Position numbers and translations under genes: made by a program. From Wolinella sp052173415 (GTDB lineage Bacteria > Campylobacterota > Campylobacteria > Campylobacterales > Helicobacteraceae): DNA of 62,694 nt. The notes below the pieces were generated by a model. That model worked only from the letters and a program-made list of their open reading frames with translations, did not search any database and was not told where the DNA came from. Positions 34,413-42,312 of the stretch are shown here, piece by piece; position 1 is the first letter of the stretch; each line of letters opens with the position of its first letter. The stretch lies in contig JBQMYQ010000006.1 of NCBI GenBank assembly GCA_052173415.1, forward strand, positions 1-62,694, read 5' to 3'.

Positions 34413-36401
34413 TTAAAATTTCTTATTAGAAGCTTTTGTGATTGCTTCGGTCGCGAGCTCATTGACAACGCTCGCGATATGGCTAGTTCTTTGTGCCAGT
34501 TCGCTGTTTTGCTCCGTTACGTTGCTGAGACTTTGTATCGCCTCATTGATGTGGAGAATATTTTCCGCCTGATCCTTGACTGCCCCGCTCATCTCGCTGA
34601 TTCCCTGAGCGAGGATTCCCGTATTCGCTTCGATTTGACTGAGACTTTTTGTGGTATTTTCCGCTAATTTCCGCACTTCATCGGCGACGACGGCAAAGCC
34701 CCGTCCATGCTCGCCTGCGCGCGCTGCTTCAATCGCAGCGTTGAGCGCGAGTAGGTTCGTCTGCTCGGCAATGTCCTTGATGATATGAATAATCCCCTGC
34801 GTCTCTTTAGAGTTGCTCATGACGATGTCCGCCCTCTGGCTCACATCTTCCATGAGGAGGCTCACCTTTTGCAGACCCGCTTGGCTACTTTTAAGACTCT
34901 CAGTCGCTTCCAAAGTGGATTGACTCATTTCGCCCACAAGAGAATGAAGCTCATCGGAGCGTTCTTGCAGGAGTTTGCCCTGATTATGGGAATCGCTTAA
35001 CATTTTGGTAATCTCCTCGCCCAAAGAGTTGATTGATGAGATGAGAGCTTTTTTGTCCTTAATCTCCTCATTCAGAGGAAGTCGCCCCCTAAAATCACCC
35101 CCTTCATATTGTGCCAAAAGGGAGATGATCGCCCTAAAAGCTTCTTTAAAGTTCTCAAAAAGCCCTTTTAAAAGCTCTTGAAGTTTGATGAGTTCTTGGT
35201 TGTGAGGTTTGCAAGCCAAGCAGACATCAAGGTCGCCAGAAATCGCCTGCTTCACCACGTCGCTCGCCTCTTTAATGACTTTTCTATCCTTTTGGATTCC
35301 GTCTTTGATGGCGAGTGCATTGCTACTGAGGATTCGCACCATCTCGCCAAGCTCGTCTTTAGAAGTAGAGGAATCTGCAATCCGCTCCAATTTTTCGCCC
35401 TCGTTTTTGCCGTTGAGAAAGTCAAAAAATGCCAGCAGAGAGACTTTTAGCTTTTTGATTGCGTTGAGAATGGATTGTGAAATGAAAATGGAAACCAGCA
35501 GTGTGAGGAGCAACGTGATGATTGTTGTGATGATGAATGAGTAGCGTATTTTCACAAGGTCGCTTAAAATTTCTGCTTCATTCACTTCACCGATAAGATA
35601 CCAACCCATGGAATCGACGTAGGTAGAGAAAGCCAGCTGCTTTTTGCCTGCTTCATTGACGAATGATACCTGCCCGCCATTTCCACTTAAAAGCACGGAG
35701 GGATCGCTGTGGAGTAGCTCTTTTAGGTTGCCTTTTAAGACCAAATCTTGATTTTGATGGATTTGAATGACTCCGTTTTTATCCACCATAAAGAGCTTGC
35801 CATGCGTCCCAAGCCGCTTAGAGGTAATACGTTTGGCGACTTCATTCAAACTCGCGCTAATCCCTGTGAAGCCGTAGAAATTCCCCTCTTTATCAAGCAC
35901 TCGCGCATTAACAAAAAGCCCCACCGAGCCATCGCGCTCATTCACATCGATACTCAGCGTGTAGGGAGCGAGGTTGTTTATGCTCTCAAAATACCATGCG
36001 TCCTTGGGTGCATCCTTGCTGATACGCTTCAAAATTCTATCGTGCATGTAGTAGATGTGGCTTTTATCGCTCACAAGGAAAGAGTTTTGTGCGCCTGAAT
36101 TACGCAAAATCGCCTGTTGGTAAGCAAAAAATGTCCCCCTTGTATCTTCACTTTCACCCTGCTTGATCCACTCAATCATGAAGGTATTGGTCGCCATTTG
36201 CAGTGAAGCATTGATGTATCCCTCGACGATTCCCTTAATTTCGAGCGTAAGGGCATGAATTTTTGAGGGAATTTCTTCGTTTTTGACACGAGAGATATAC
36301 TGTTCAGCTGCGAGTTGATAGCTAACAACTGAGACAATTCCCCCTGAGGCGAGTATGAGCACAAACAGCAAAAGCATGAGCTTGGTTCGGATTGAGGTCA
36401 T
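34413..36401 (-). CDS. Methyl-accepting chemotaxis protein with Cache sensor domain
   Basis: This 662-residue receptor has an N-terminal membrane helix (residues about 8-28), a periplasmic dCache-like ligand domain to about residue 280 (with AWYFESINNLAPYTLSIDVN and KLFMVDKNGVIQIHQNQDL), a second helix (about 285-305), a linker and a signalling domain. The conserved hairpin tip NLLALNAAIEAARAGEHGRGF lies at about 546-566. The C-terminus (ASNKKF) lacks a CheR-tethering WxxxF pentapeptide. CheR and CheB in the window could act on it. The ligand is unknown. Confidence 0.92.
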   Translation of the reverse strand: MTSIRTKLMLLLFVLILASGGIVSVVSYQLAAEQYISRVKNEEIPSKIHALTLEIKGIVEGYINASLQMATNTFMIEWIKQGESEDTRGTFFAYQQAILRNSGAQNSFLVSDKSHIYYMHDRILKRISKDAPKDAWYFESINNLAPYTLSIDVNERDGSVGLFVNARVLDKEGNFYGFTGISASLNEVAKRITSKRLGTHGKLFMVDKNGVIQIHQNQDLVLKGNLKELLHSDPSVLLSGNGGQVSFVNEAGKKQLAFSTYVDSMGWYLIGEVNEAEILSDLVKIRYSFIITTIITLLLTLLVSIFISQSILNAIKKLKVSLLAFFDFLNGKNEGEKLERIADSSTSKDELGEMVRILSSNALAIKDGIQKDRKVIKEASDVVKQAISGDLDVCLACKPHNQELIKLQELLKGLFENFKEAFRAIISLLAQYEGGDFRGRLPLNEEIKDKKALISSINSLGEEITKMLSDSHNQGKLLQERSDELHSLVGEMSQSTLEATESLKSSQAGLQKVSLLMEDVSQRADIVMSNSKETQGIIHIIKDIAEQTNLLALNAAIEAARAGEHGRGFAVVADEVRKLAENTTKSLSQIEANTGILAQGISEMSGAVKDQAENILHINEAIQSLSNVTEQNSELAQRTSHIASVVNELATEAITKASNKKF

Positions 36402-36420
36402 AATTACTCCCTTGTTTGAT

Positions 36421-36444
36421 TGTGATAAGAATTGTGATAAGAAT
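36421..36444. repeat. Perfect 12-bp tandem repeat in the chemoreceptor leader
   Basis: TGTGATAAGAAT occurs twice back to back (36421-36432, 36433-36444), 20 bases upstream of the chemoreceptor start and just downstream of its -10 box. It may be a direct-repeat operator or a simple duplication able to vary in copy number. Confidence 0.6.
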
Positions 36445-36448
36445 TATA
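36443..36448 (-). promoter_or_regulatory. -10 element of the chemoreceptor gene
   Basis: The minus strand reads TATAAT here, 42 bases before the chemoreceptor start codon. The tandem repeat at 36421-36444 lies at the expected transcript start. Confidence 0.5.
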
Positions 36449-36543
36449 GCGCAGAGAATCGAGCTATTTTCCATATTTTTTGCTATTTTCCACATTTTTT
36501 AATGGAAATATTCCCCGATTCCCGCAAATAATTTGTGGTTTGC

Positions 36544-36549
36544 TATAAT
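36544..36549 (+). promoter_or_regulatory. -10 element of the pyrC-like gene
   Basis: TATAAT preceded by TTGC lies 33 bases before the ATG of the dihydroorotase-like gene. An AAAGGGGA ribosome-binding site follows. No clear -35 box. Confidence 0.5.
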
Positions 36550-36581
36550 TTCGGCTTAAGCACGTAATTTAAAGGGGATTC

Positions 36582-37829
36582 ATGATCATCAAAGGGGCGA
36601 TTGTCTGTGATTATGAGCGCGAGCAAAAGGGCGATGTGAAGATTCAAGATGGAAAGATTGTCGATGTGCAAAAGTTGCTCCTGACCGAGCCCTGCGAGGA
36701 GATTATCGACGCGGAAGGGCTTTTGCTCCTGCCTGCTTTAATCGATCTGAATGTGCGTGTCGCAGGGGATCTGCTCACGAGCGACAATCTCTCAAAACTC
36801 GCAAAAAAGGCTCTAGAAGGGGGTGTGGGCACGGTCGCTTTGATGCCTGATTGCACGCCTGCGCTTGACAATGAAGTCTCCATCGAGCTGCTTAATCGCT
36901 CACAAAGCGAGCTTGGTGTGCAGATACTCCCCATTGCTTCGGCAATTAATCAGGAGAGTAAAGGGCTCTGCGACCTTGCGATTCTCCACAAAAAGGGCTC
37001 TCCTGCGATTGCGCTTGAATCTTCGCTTGATGGGAATCTCGCCAAAAGGGTGTGCGAGTATGCGCTTTTGAATGAGACGGCGATTTTGTGCCGCGCGGAA
37101 GACCCTTCGCTTCGAGGTGAGGGCGTGATGAATGATAGCTATCTCTCTGCAAAGATGGGCTTGCCCGGGATTCCGAGCCTCAGCGAGATCAAAGAGGTCG
37201 CCAAAATGGTCGAAACGGCGATTTTCATGCGCACGCCCATGCTGTTTCAGGCATTAAGCAGCGAGCGGAGTTTTCGCCTCATTAGGCGCGCGCGCGAGGA
37301 GTTTGGCGCGCTTTATAGCGAAGTTTCCATTCATCATCTTGTTTTAAGCGAAGATGTTTGCGAGGGCTTCCATACGGGGGCGAAAATCCTCCCTCCGCTT
37401 AAATCTGAAGCGACGCGAAGAAGGCTTTTGGGGCTTCTTAAAGAGGGCGTGATTGATACGCTCACTTCGCTTCAATCCGCGCAGAGTATCTCCAAAAAGG
37501 ACGTCGCTTTTGAAGAGGCTGCCTTTGGGATTGACCACATTAGGGACTATTTCTCGCTTTGTTATACGTTTTTGCATAAGCGAGAGCATGTCAGCCTGAG
37601 CCACATCAGTCGCCTCGCTTCCAAGCGTGCGGCGGAGATTTTGAACCTCCCTAGCAAAGGCTACATAGGAATTGGCGCAGATGCGGATCTGATTTTGGTC
37701 GATCCAAAGAGCTCAAAGATCATTGAAGACCCGCTTTCGCCCTATTATAATTCCATTTTGCACGGGCTTGTAGAGCGCACGATTATAGGCGGGAAGAGTC
37801 TATATGTGCGCAAGAAATCTTTTTATTAA
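36582..37829 (+). CDS. Dihydroorotase-like protein lacking metal ligands (PyrC' type)
   Basis: This 415-residue protein follows the class I dihydroorotase along its whole length (GVGTVALMPDCTPALDN, GLPGIPSLSEI, SIHHLVL, PPLKSE, GYIGIGADADLILVD). However, the metal-binding HxH after the first strand is NVR in DLNVRVAGD, the histidine in the hIxHLS position is Gln (FQALSS), and the DHAP motif is replaced by SLQSAQ. Only the HHL histidine pair remains. Catalysis of dihydroorotate formation is therefore very unlikely. In Pseudomonas an inactive PyrC' is a structural partner of aspartate transcarbamoylase, and a similar role is my inference; an active PyrC should be encoded elsewhere. Confidence 0.85.
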   Translation: MIIKGAIVCDYEREQKGDVKIQDGKIVDVQKLLLTEPCEEIIDAEGLLLLPALIDLNVRVAGDLLTSDNLSKLAKKALEGGVGTVALMPDCTPALDNEVSIELLNRSQSELGVQILPIASAINQESKGLCDLAILHKKGSPAIALESSLDGNLAKRVCEYALLNETAILCRAEDPSLRGEGVMNDSYLSAKMGLPGIPSLSEIKEVAKMVETAIFMRTPMLFQALSSERSFRLIRRAREEFGALYSEVSIHHLVLSEDVCEGFHTGAKILPPLKSEATRRRLLGLLKEGVIDTLTSLQSAQSISKKDVAFEEAAFGIDHIRDYFSLCYTFLHKREHVSLSHISRLASKRAAEILNLPSKGYIGIGADADLILVDPKSSKIIEDPLSPYYNSILHGLVERTIIGGKSLYVRKKSFY

Positions 37830-37847
37830 TGCACTTTAGGAAAAAAG

Positions 37848-38687
37848 ATGAATGAATTAAATAAAACACTTGTAAACTGGGGCGAGATGTCCATAAATGC
37901 GCTGATCTCCTACTCTCCCAAGGTGCTTTTGGCTCTTTTGGTGCTGGTGCTCGGTTATTACTTTGGGAAAATTGCGCGGCAATATGCCTTTAAATTGCTC
38001 CTAAAAATAACGAGCGATGAGACTTTGAGCCGATTCCTCGCGCGCATTCTCTATGCCGCGATCATCGTGCTTACCATCATTACGGCTTTGGCGAATTTGG
38101 GTGTGCAAACTGCCTCAATCATCGCTGTGCTGGGCACAGCTGGACTTGCGATCGCGCTTTCGCTTAAAGATTCCCTCTCAAACCTCGCCTCGGGAATCAT
38201 GCTCATCGTTTTTCGCCACTTTGCCAAGGGCGATTCCGTCGAGATTGATGGCATTGTGGGAATCGTCGATGAGATTAGCCTCTTTCACACTAGGCTCACC
38301 ACGCCGGATCACCGCAGTGTCGTGATTCCCAACTCCTCCATCGCTACAGAGCGCATCATCAATTTTAGTTTCCATGGGACTCGCCGTTTGGAGTGGATTT
38401 TTGGTGTCTCGTATGATGCGGATATTACGCGGGTTAAAGAGGTGATTTTGGAGACTCTTGCGCAGGAAACAAGACTCCTTAAAGAGCCCGCGCCTTTTAT
38501 CGGTGTGCATGCGCTAGGGGCGAGTAGCGTGGATTTTATCGTGCGCGCGTGGGTTAAAAAGGAGGATTTTTTCGCCACACAATTTGCCATCAATGAAGCG
38601 GTCAAAATCGCGCTTGATCGCGCAGGAATCGAGATTCCTTACAACAAACTTGATGTCAATCTCCACACAAAGAGCGCGACTTTATGA
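37848..38687 (+). CDS. Small-conductance mechanosensitive channel, MscS family
   Basis: This 279-residue protein has three N-terminal membrane helices (about residues 15-40, 65-85, 90-115), the pore-helix region GTAGLAIALSLKDSLSNLASG, then a beta-domain beginning FAKGDSVEIDGIVGIVDEI and the VVIPNSSI motif. Its size matches E. coli MscS. It relieves osmotic pressure by opening under membrane tension. It starts 18 bases after the pyrC-like gene and overlaps the amidohydrolase start by four bases. Confidence 0.92.
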   Translation: MNELNKTLVNWGEMSINALISYSPKVLLALLVLVLGYYFGKIARQYAFKLLLKITSDETLSRFLARILYAAIIVLTIITALANLGVQTASIIAVLGTAGLAIALSLKDSLSNLASGIMLIVFRHFAKGDSVEIDGIVGIVDEISLFHTRLTTPDHRSVVIPNSSIATERIINFSFHGTRRLEWIFGVSYDADITRVKEVILETLAQETRLLKEPAPFIGVHALGASSVDFIVRAWVKKEDFFATQFAINEAVKIALDRAGIEIPYNKLDVNLHTKSATL

Positions 38688-39946
38688 GGATTATCGGTGC
38701 TTCCAAGCTCTTTTTGTGCGATGAAGATTTTCAGATTCTCCCCCAAGGCGGCGTGGCATTTTATGAGGCGCACGAAGGATGTGAGAATCGGGGCAGAATC
38801 GCTGAAGTCGGGTCATTTGAGGCTCTAAAAGAGCGTTATCCTAGCGCAAAAGCGGAGTTTTACCATGATAGCGTTTTGCTCCCGGGGCTCATCAATGCAC
38901 ATACTCATTTGGAATTTAGCGCGAATGTGAGCACGCTTAAGTATGGGAGCTTTGAGGAGTGGCTCTCTAGCGTCCTTGCGTGTAGGGAGTTGCTTATGGA
39001 GCATGAGCGCGTGCAAAGGAGCATGCGCGCAGGGCTTAGCGAGCTATTAAAGAGCGGAACTACGGGAATCGGGGCGATTAGTAGTCATGGAATTGACCTT
39101 GAGATTCTTGCCTCTTCGCCTCTACGCGTCTGCTATTTCAATGAGGCAATCGGCTCAAATCCCGCCGCACTCGATGCGCTCTTTAGTGATTTTCTCGCAC
39201 GCATAGAGGCAAGCAAGGCACACAAAAGTGAGCGTTTTAGTCCCGCAGTCGCACTACATTCGCCCTATTCACTACATCCGATTCTCGCAAAAAATGCCCT
39301 CAAAGAGGCACGAAAGCTTGGAGGAGTTATCTCCGCACATTTTTTGGAATCCACAGAGGAGCGCGAATGGCTTTTAGAGGGTAAGGGCTTTTTTGAGCAC
39401 TTTTTTGCGCGATTTTTGCCCGATTCTCACAAGCCAAAGCCGCTTTACACTCCGTTAGAATTTTTGGAGCTTTTTGAGGGGTTTGAGCCGATTTTGGTGC
39501 ATGGAGTGCAGATGAGGCGCGAGGAGCTGGAGCGTGCAGCCTCTATGAATGCGACGTTAGTGAGCTGTCCGCGCTCTAATCGCCTGCTGGGCGGGGCATT
39601 GCTTGATATTGCCAAAGTGAGGGAATCGGGGCTCAAACTCGCATTCGCTACCGATGGGAAGAGCTCAAATTATTCGCTCTCGCTCTTAGATGAGTTAAGA
39701 ATCGCTCTTTTTGCGTATCCTCAAATACCCCTTTTATCGTGGGCACAGGAGCTTTTGCTCGGGGTTACGCGTAGGGCAGCCGGTGCGCTAAAGTTTGAGA
39801 GTGGAGAGCTTAGAAGCTCGTTATGGGCGGATTTCGCGCTCTTTGAAGTGGAGGGAATTAAGGATTCCTCACAAGAGGCGGTGCAGTTAATTTTGCACGC
39901 AAAAGAGGCAAAAGCCCTCTATATCGCGGGAGAAAGGATTATTTAA
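38684..39946 (+). CDS. Amidohydrolase, chlorohydrolase/aminodeoxyfutalosine deaminase type
   Basis: This 420-residue metal-dependent hydrolase has the NAHTHLEF metal motif (about residue 69), HFLESTEEREWL, VHGVQM, SCPRSN and the late Asp in FATDGKSSNYSLSL. This fits the TrzN/SsnA/MtaD-like deaminase group. It occupies the position of HP0267, a family that includes 6-aminodeoxyfutalosine deaminases, and the window holds other futalosine genes, so a menaquinone role is plausible. Guanine or methylthioadenosine deaminase activity is the alternative. It overlaps mscS and adjoins sppA without a gap. Confidence 0.7.
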   Translation: MRIIGASKLFLCDEDFQILPQGGVAFYEAHEGCENRGRIAEVGSFEALKERYPSAKAEFYHDSVLLPGLINAHTHLEFSANVSTLKYGSFEEWLSSVLACRELLMEHERVQRSMRAGLSELLKSGTTGIGAISSHGIDLEILASSPLRVCYFNEAIGSNPAALDALFSDFLARIEASKAHKSERFSPAVALHSPYSLHPILAKNALKEARKLGGVISAHFLESTEEREWLLEGKGFFEHFFARFLPDSHKPKPLYTPLEFLELFEGFEPILVHGVQMRREELERAASMNATLVSCPRSNRLLGGALLDIAKVRESGLKLAFATDGKSSNYSLSLLDELRIALFAYPQIPLLSWAQELLLGVTRRAAGALKFESGELRSSLWADFALFEVEGIKDSSQEAVQLILHAKEAKALYIAGERII

Positions 39947-40825
39947 ATGCAAAAAATATGGGAGATTTTTCGAGGAATCGGGCGGTTTATTCTTGCACCT
40001 TTTGAATTTTTGACAAAATATTTTAAGGCATTTTTACTGCTGTTACTCGCAATTGCGCTGTTTGCGCCCTCTAAGGAGGTGCAAAATGAGAGCAATCTTG
40101 CGGAGATTTCGCTAAAAGGGGCGATTTTCTCGGCGGACTATTTTTTAGATGAATTGGAGCGCATTAGGGAGTTGCCCAATCTTAAGGGTGTGCTTTTGGT
40201 GGTCGATTCCCCGGGTGGTGCGCTTGCGCCTTCCGTTGAGATTGCCGAGGAGATGAGGCGGCTAAAAGAGGAGCAGATTCCCATAGTCGTTTATGCGCAA
40301 GGGACAATGGCGAGCGGGAGCTATTATGCGGGAATCTGGTCGGACTATATCATCGCAAATCGCGGGAGCTTGATTGGCTCTATCGGGGTGATTTTTAATG
40401 GCATGGACATTAGCGAGCTTACCCAAAAGCTTGGGATCAAACCCCAAATCATCAAGGCGGGAAAATATAAAGAATCAGGCACGTTTATGCGCGCGTGGAA
40501 TCGCGATGAAAGCGAGGAGATTACGCATTTGGTGCAGACACAATATGATATGTTTGTCCGCGATGTGGCACAGGCGAGAAATCTTGACTTAAACGCGAGC
40601 GAAACTTACGCACAGGGGCGTATTTTTAGCGCAAAAGAGGCGCTGGACTTAAAACTTATCGATGCGCTCGGAATCCGCCGTGATGCGCAAAAAAAGCTCA
40701 TCGAACTTAGTGGCGTAGATGAAGCGGTGTGGTTTAGCAAAGAGCCGTGGGAAATCTATTTGGAGCGTTTCATGAGCGAGAGCATTAGCACGCTCTCAAG
40801 CCTCCTTGCGAGCAAAATTTATTAA
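39947..40825 (+). CDS. sppA: Signal peptide peptidase, S49 family
   Basis: This 292-residue protein has an N-terminal membrane helix (about residues 25-42) and a single S49 protease domain. Visible are VVDSPGGALAPS, the nucleophile serine in TMASGSYYAG (about residue 123) and the general-base lysine in IKAGKYKESG (about residue 174). It digests cleaved signal peptides at the periplasmic face of the membrane. Length fits the short (one-domain) SppA. It is followed by purU, as in H. pylori. Confidence 0.9.
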   Translation: MQKIWEIFRGIGRFILAPFEFLTKYFKAFLLLLLAIALFAPSKEVQNESNLAEISLKGAIFSADYFLDELERIRELPNLKGVLLVVDSPGGALAPSVEIAEEMRRLKEEQIPIVVYAQGTMASGSYYAGIWSDYIIANRGSLIGSIGVIFNGMDISELTQKLGIKPQIIKAGKYKESGTFMRAWNRDESEEITHLVQTQYDMFVRDVAQARNLDLNASETYAQGRIFSAKEALDLKLIDALGIRRDAQKKLIELSGVDEAVWFSKEPWEIYLERFMSESISTLSSLLASKIY

Positions 40826-40836
40826 AGCGAGGCGCG

Positions 40837-41670
40837 ATGAAAAAGTATATTCTCTCAATTTGCTCTCCCGATAGCATGGGGCTTATTTATAAGATTGCCT
40901 CAGTAATTTTTCAGCATGGGTTAAATATCGATAAGACCGATGAGTATGTCGATATGGAGCAGCAGCGATTCTTTATGCGTGCCGAACTTAGTGGCGAGGG
41001 CGATATTAGGGGCATGCAAGAGGAGATTTCGCGAGCACTGATGGCACAAGCGATAATTAAGCTTGAGGCGGTGCGCCCTAAGGATATTGTCTTGCTTTGC
41101 ACGAAGGAGAATCACTGCCTTGGCGATCTTTTGTTGCGTTATGAGAGTGGTGAGTTGGAGGCAAATATCAAAGCGGTAATTTCAAATTATGACCACCTAC
41201 GCGCTTTGAGCGAGAAATTTGAGATACCCTTTTATGGAATCTCGCATGAGGGAATCTCGCGCGAGGAGCACGAAGAGAATATTCTTGCGTGTCTTGAGGG
41301 GATTGCGCCTGATTTTTTGGTGCTCGCGAAATATATGCGGATTCTCTCGCCGCAGTTTGTGCGCCATTACGAGCAGAGAATCATCAATATCCACCACTCG
41401 TTTTTGCCCGCATTCATCGGGGCGAATCCTTACAAACAGGCGTATGAACGGGGTGTGAAGATCATCGGCGCGACCGCGCATTTTGTCAATGATAATCTCG
41501 ATGAGGGACCAATCATTATGCAAGATATTATCAAAATCGATCACACTTACACATGGCGCGACATGCAAAAAGCGGGGCGAGATGTCGAAAAGGTCGTGCT
41601 CGCCCGCGCGCTCAATCTCGCGCTCCATGACAGGATTTTTGTCCATGGAAACAAAACCGTCATATTCTAA
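40837..41670 (+). CDS. purU: Formyltetrahydrofolate deformylase
   Basis: This 277-residue protein has an N-terminal ACT domain (SICSPDSMGLIYKIASVIFQHGLNI) and a C-terminal formyltransferase-like domain with the catalytic set NIHHSFLPAFIGANPY and GATAHFVNDNLDEGPII. PurU hydrolyses 10-formyl-THF to formate and THF, balancing one-carbon pools and feeding formate to purine synthesis. GAGGCGCG-type weak ribosome-binding site precedes the ATG. Its stop overlaps the following small gene. Confidence 0.93.
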   Translation: MKKYILSICSPDSMGLIYKIASVIFQHGLNIDKTDEYVDMEQQRFFMRAELSGEGDIRGMQEEISRALMAQAIIKLEAVRPKDIVLLCTKENHCLGDLLLRYESGELEANIKAVISNYDHLRALSEKFEIPFYGISHEGISREEHEENILACLEGIAPDFLVLAKYMRILSPQFVRHYEQRIINIHHSFLPAFIGANPYKQAYERGVKIIGATAHFVNDNLDEGPIIMQDIIKIDHTYTWRDMQKAGRDVEKVVLARALNLALHDRIFVHGNKTVIF

Positions 41671-41788
41671 AGAGGGCGAAGAGGTGCGCCTAATCATTAT
41701 GCGCAGGCAGTTGCAGATGATGGCGAGGAGGCATGCAAAGGCGTTTGCACTGCTTATTAAAGTGTGGCTTAAGGGAGCGAAGGAGTGA
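41645..41788 (+). CDS. 47-residue basic hypothetical protein
   Basis: A short gene is wedged between purU and trmL: ATG 41645 lies inside the last 26 bases of purU, and its stop TGA overlaps the GTG start of trmL in GTGA. The product (METKPSYSKEGEEVRLIIMR and on) is strongly basic, with a probable amphipathic helix RRQLQMMARRHAKAFALLIKVWLKG. The double overlap suggests translational coupling and argues that the frame is real. No family is recognised. Confidence 0.6.
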   Translation: METKPSYSKEGEEVRLIIMRRQLQMMARRHAKAFALLIKVWLKGAKE

Positions 41789-42255
41789 AGCTAAAAATTG
41801 TCCTTGTAGAGCCTAGGATCCCGCAAAATACGGGGAATATCGGGCGACTTTGTGTCGTGAGCGGAAGCGCGTTGCACTTAATTCATCCGCTTGGCTTCAC
41901 GCTTTCACAAAAGGAGCTAAAGCGTGCAGGCATGGATTATTGGGAATCGCTAGAGCTATATGAATGGGCAAATCTTGAGGAGTTTTGGGAGCAGCACCCT
42001 TTTAGCTCGCATCATTTTTTTCTTAGCACTAAGGCAAAGAGGGCACATTTTGAGGCGGAATTTCGCGCCGATTCCTATCTCTATTTCGGGCGCGAAGATG
42101 CAGGATTGCCCGCTTGGCTTTTGAGAAGGAATCCTGAAGCGATGTTTAAGATTCCCATGCAGGCGGGGAATCGAAGCCTAAATCTTGCTACTGCGACGGG
42201 AATCGTGCTCTATGAGGCGATCCGACAAAATTATGCGCAGTTTCTAGGATGCTAA
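41785..42255 (+). CDS. trmL: tRNA (cytidine(34)-2'-O)-methyltransferase
   Basis: This 156-residue SPOUT methyltransferase starts KIVLVEPRIPQNTGNIGRLC and has the knot-region motifs YFGREDAGLP and RSLNLATATGIVLYEA. TrmL methylates the 2'-oxygen of the wobble base in certain leucine tRNAs. The length is that of the single-domain TrmL group. Start is GTG overlapping the previous stop. Confidence 0.9.
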   Translation: MKLKIVLVEPRIPQNTGNIGRLCVVSGSALHLIHPLGFTLSQKELKRAGMDYWESLELYEWANLEEFWEQHPFSSHHFFLSTKAKRAHFEAEFRADSYLYFGREDAGLPAWLLRRNPEAMFKIPMQAGNRSLNLATATGIVLYEAIRQNYAQFLGC

Positions 42256-42267
42256 GGATTCCCGCAT

Positions 42268-42273
42268 TATAAT
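42268..42273 (+). promoter_or_regulatory. -10 element of the liv operon
   Basis: TATAAT lies 40 bases before the livJ start, just after the trmL stop. The first gene of the liv cluster has AAGGAATCGCGC before its ATG, so one GGAATC copy overlaps its ribosome-binding site. Confidence 0.55.
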
Positions 42274-42312
42274 GTCATCTTTTTTACTAAAAGCTATCAT
42301 AAGGAATCGCGC

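Noticed and set aside
34599..34620. GATTCC copies close together inside the chemoreceptor gene as a hairpin
   Set aside because: The two copies are in the same orientation, so they cannot pair with one another.
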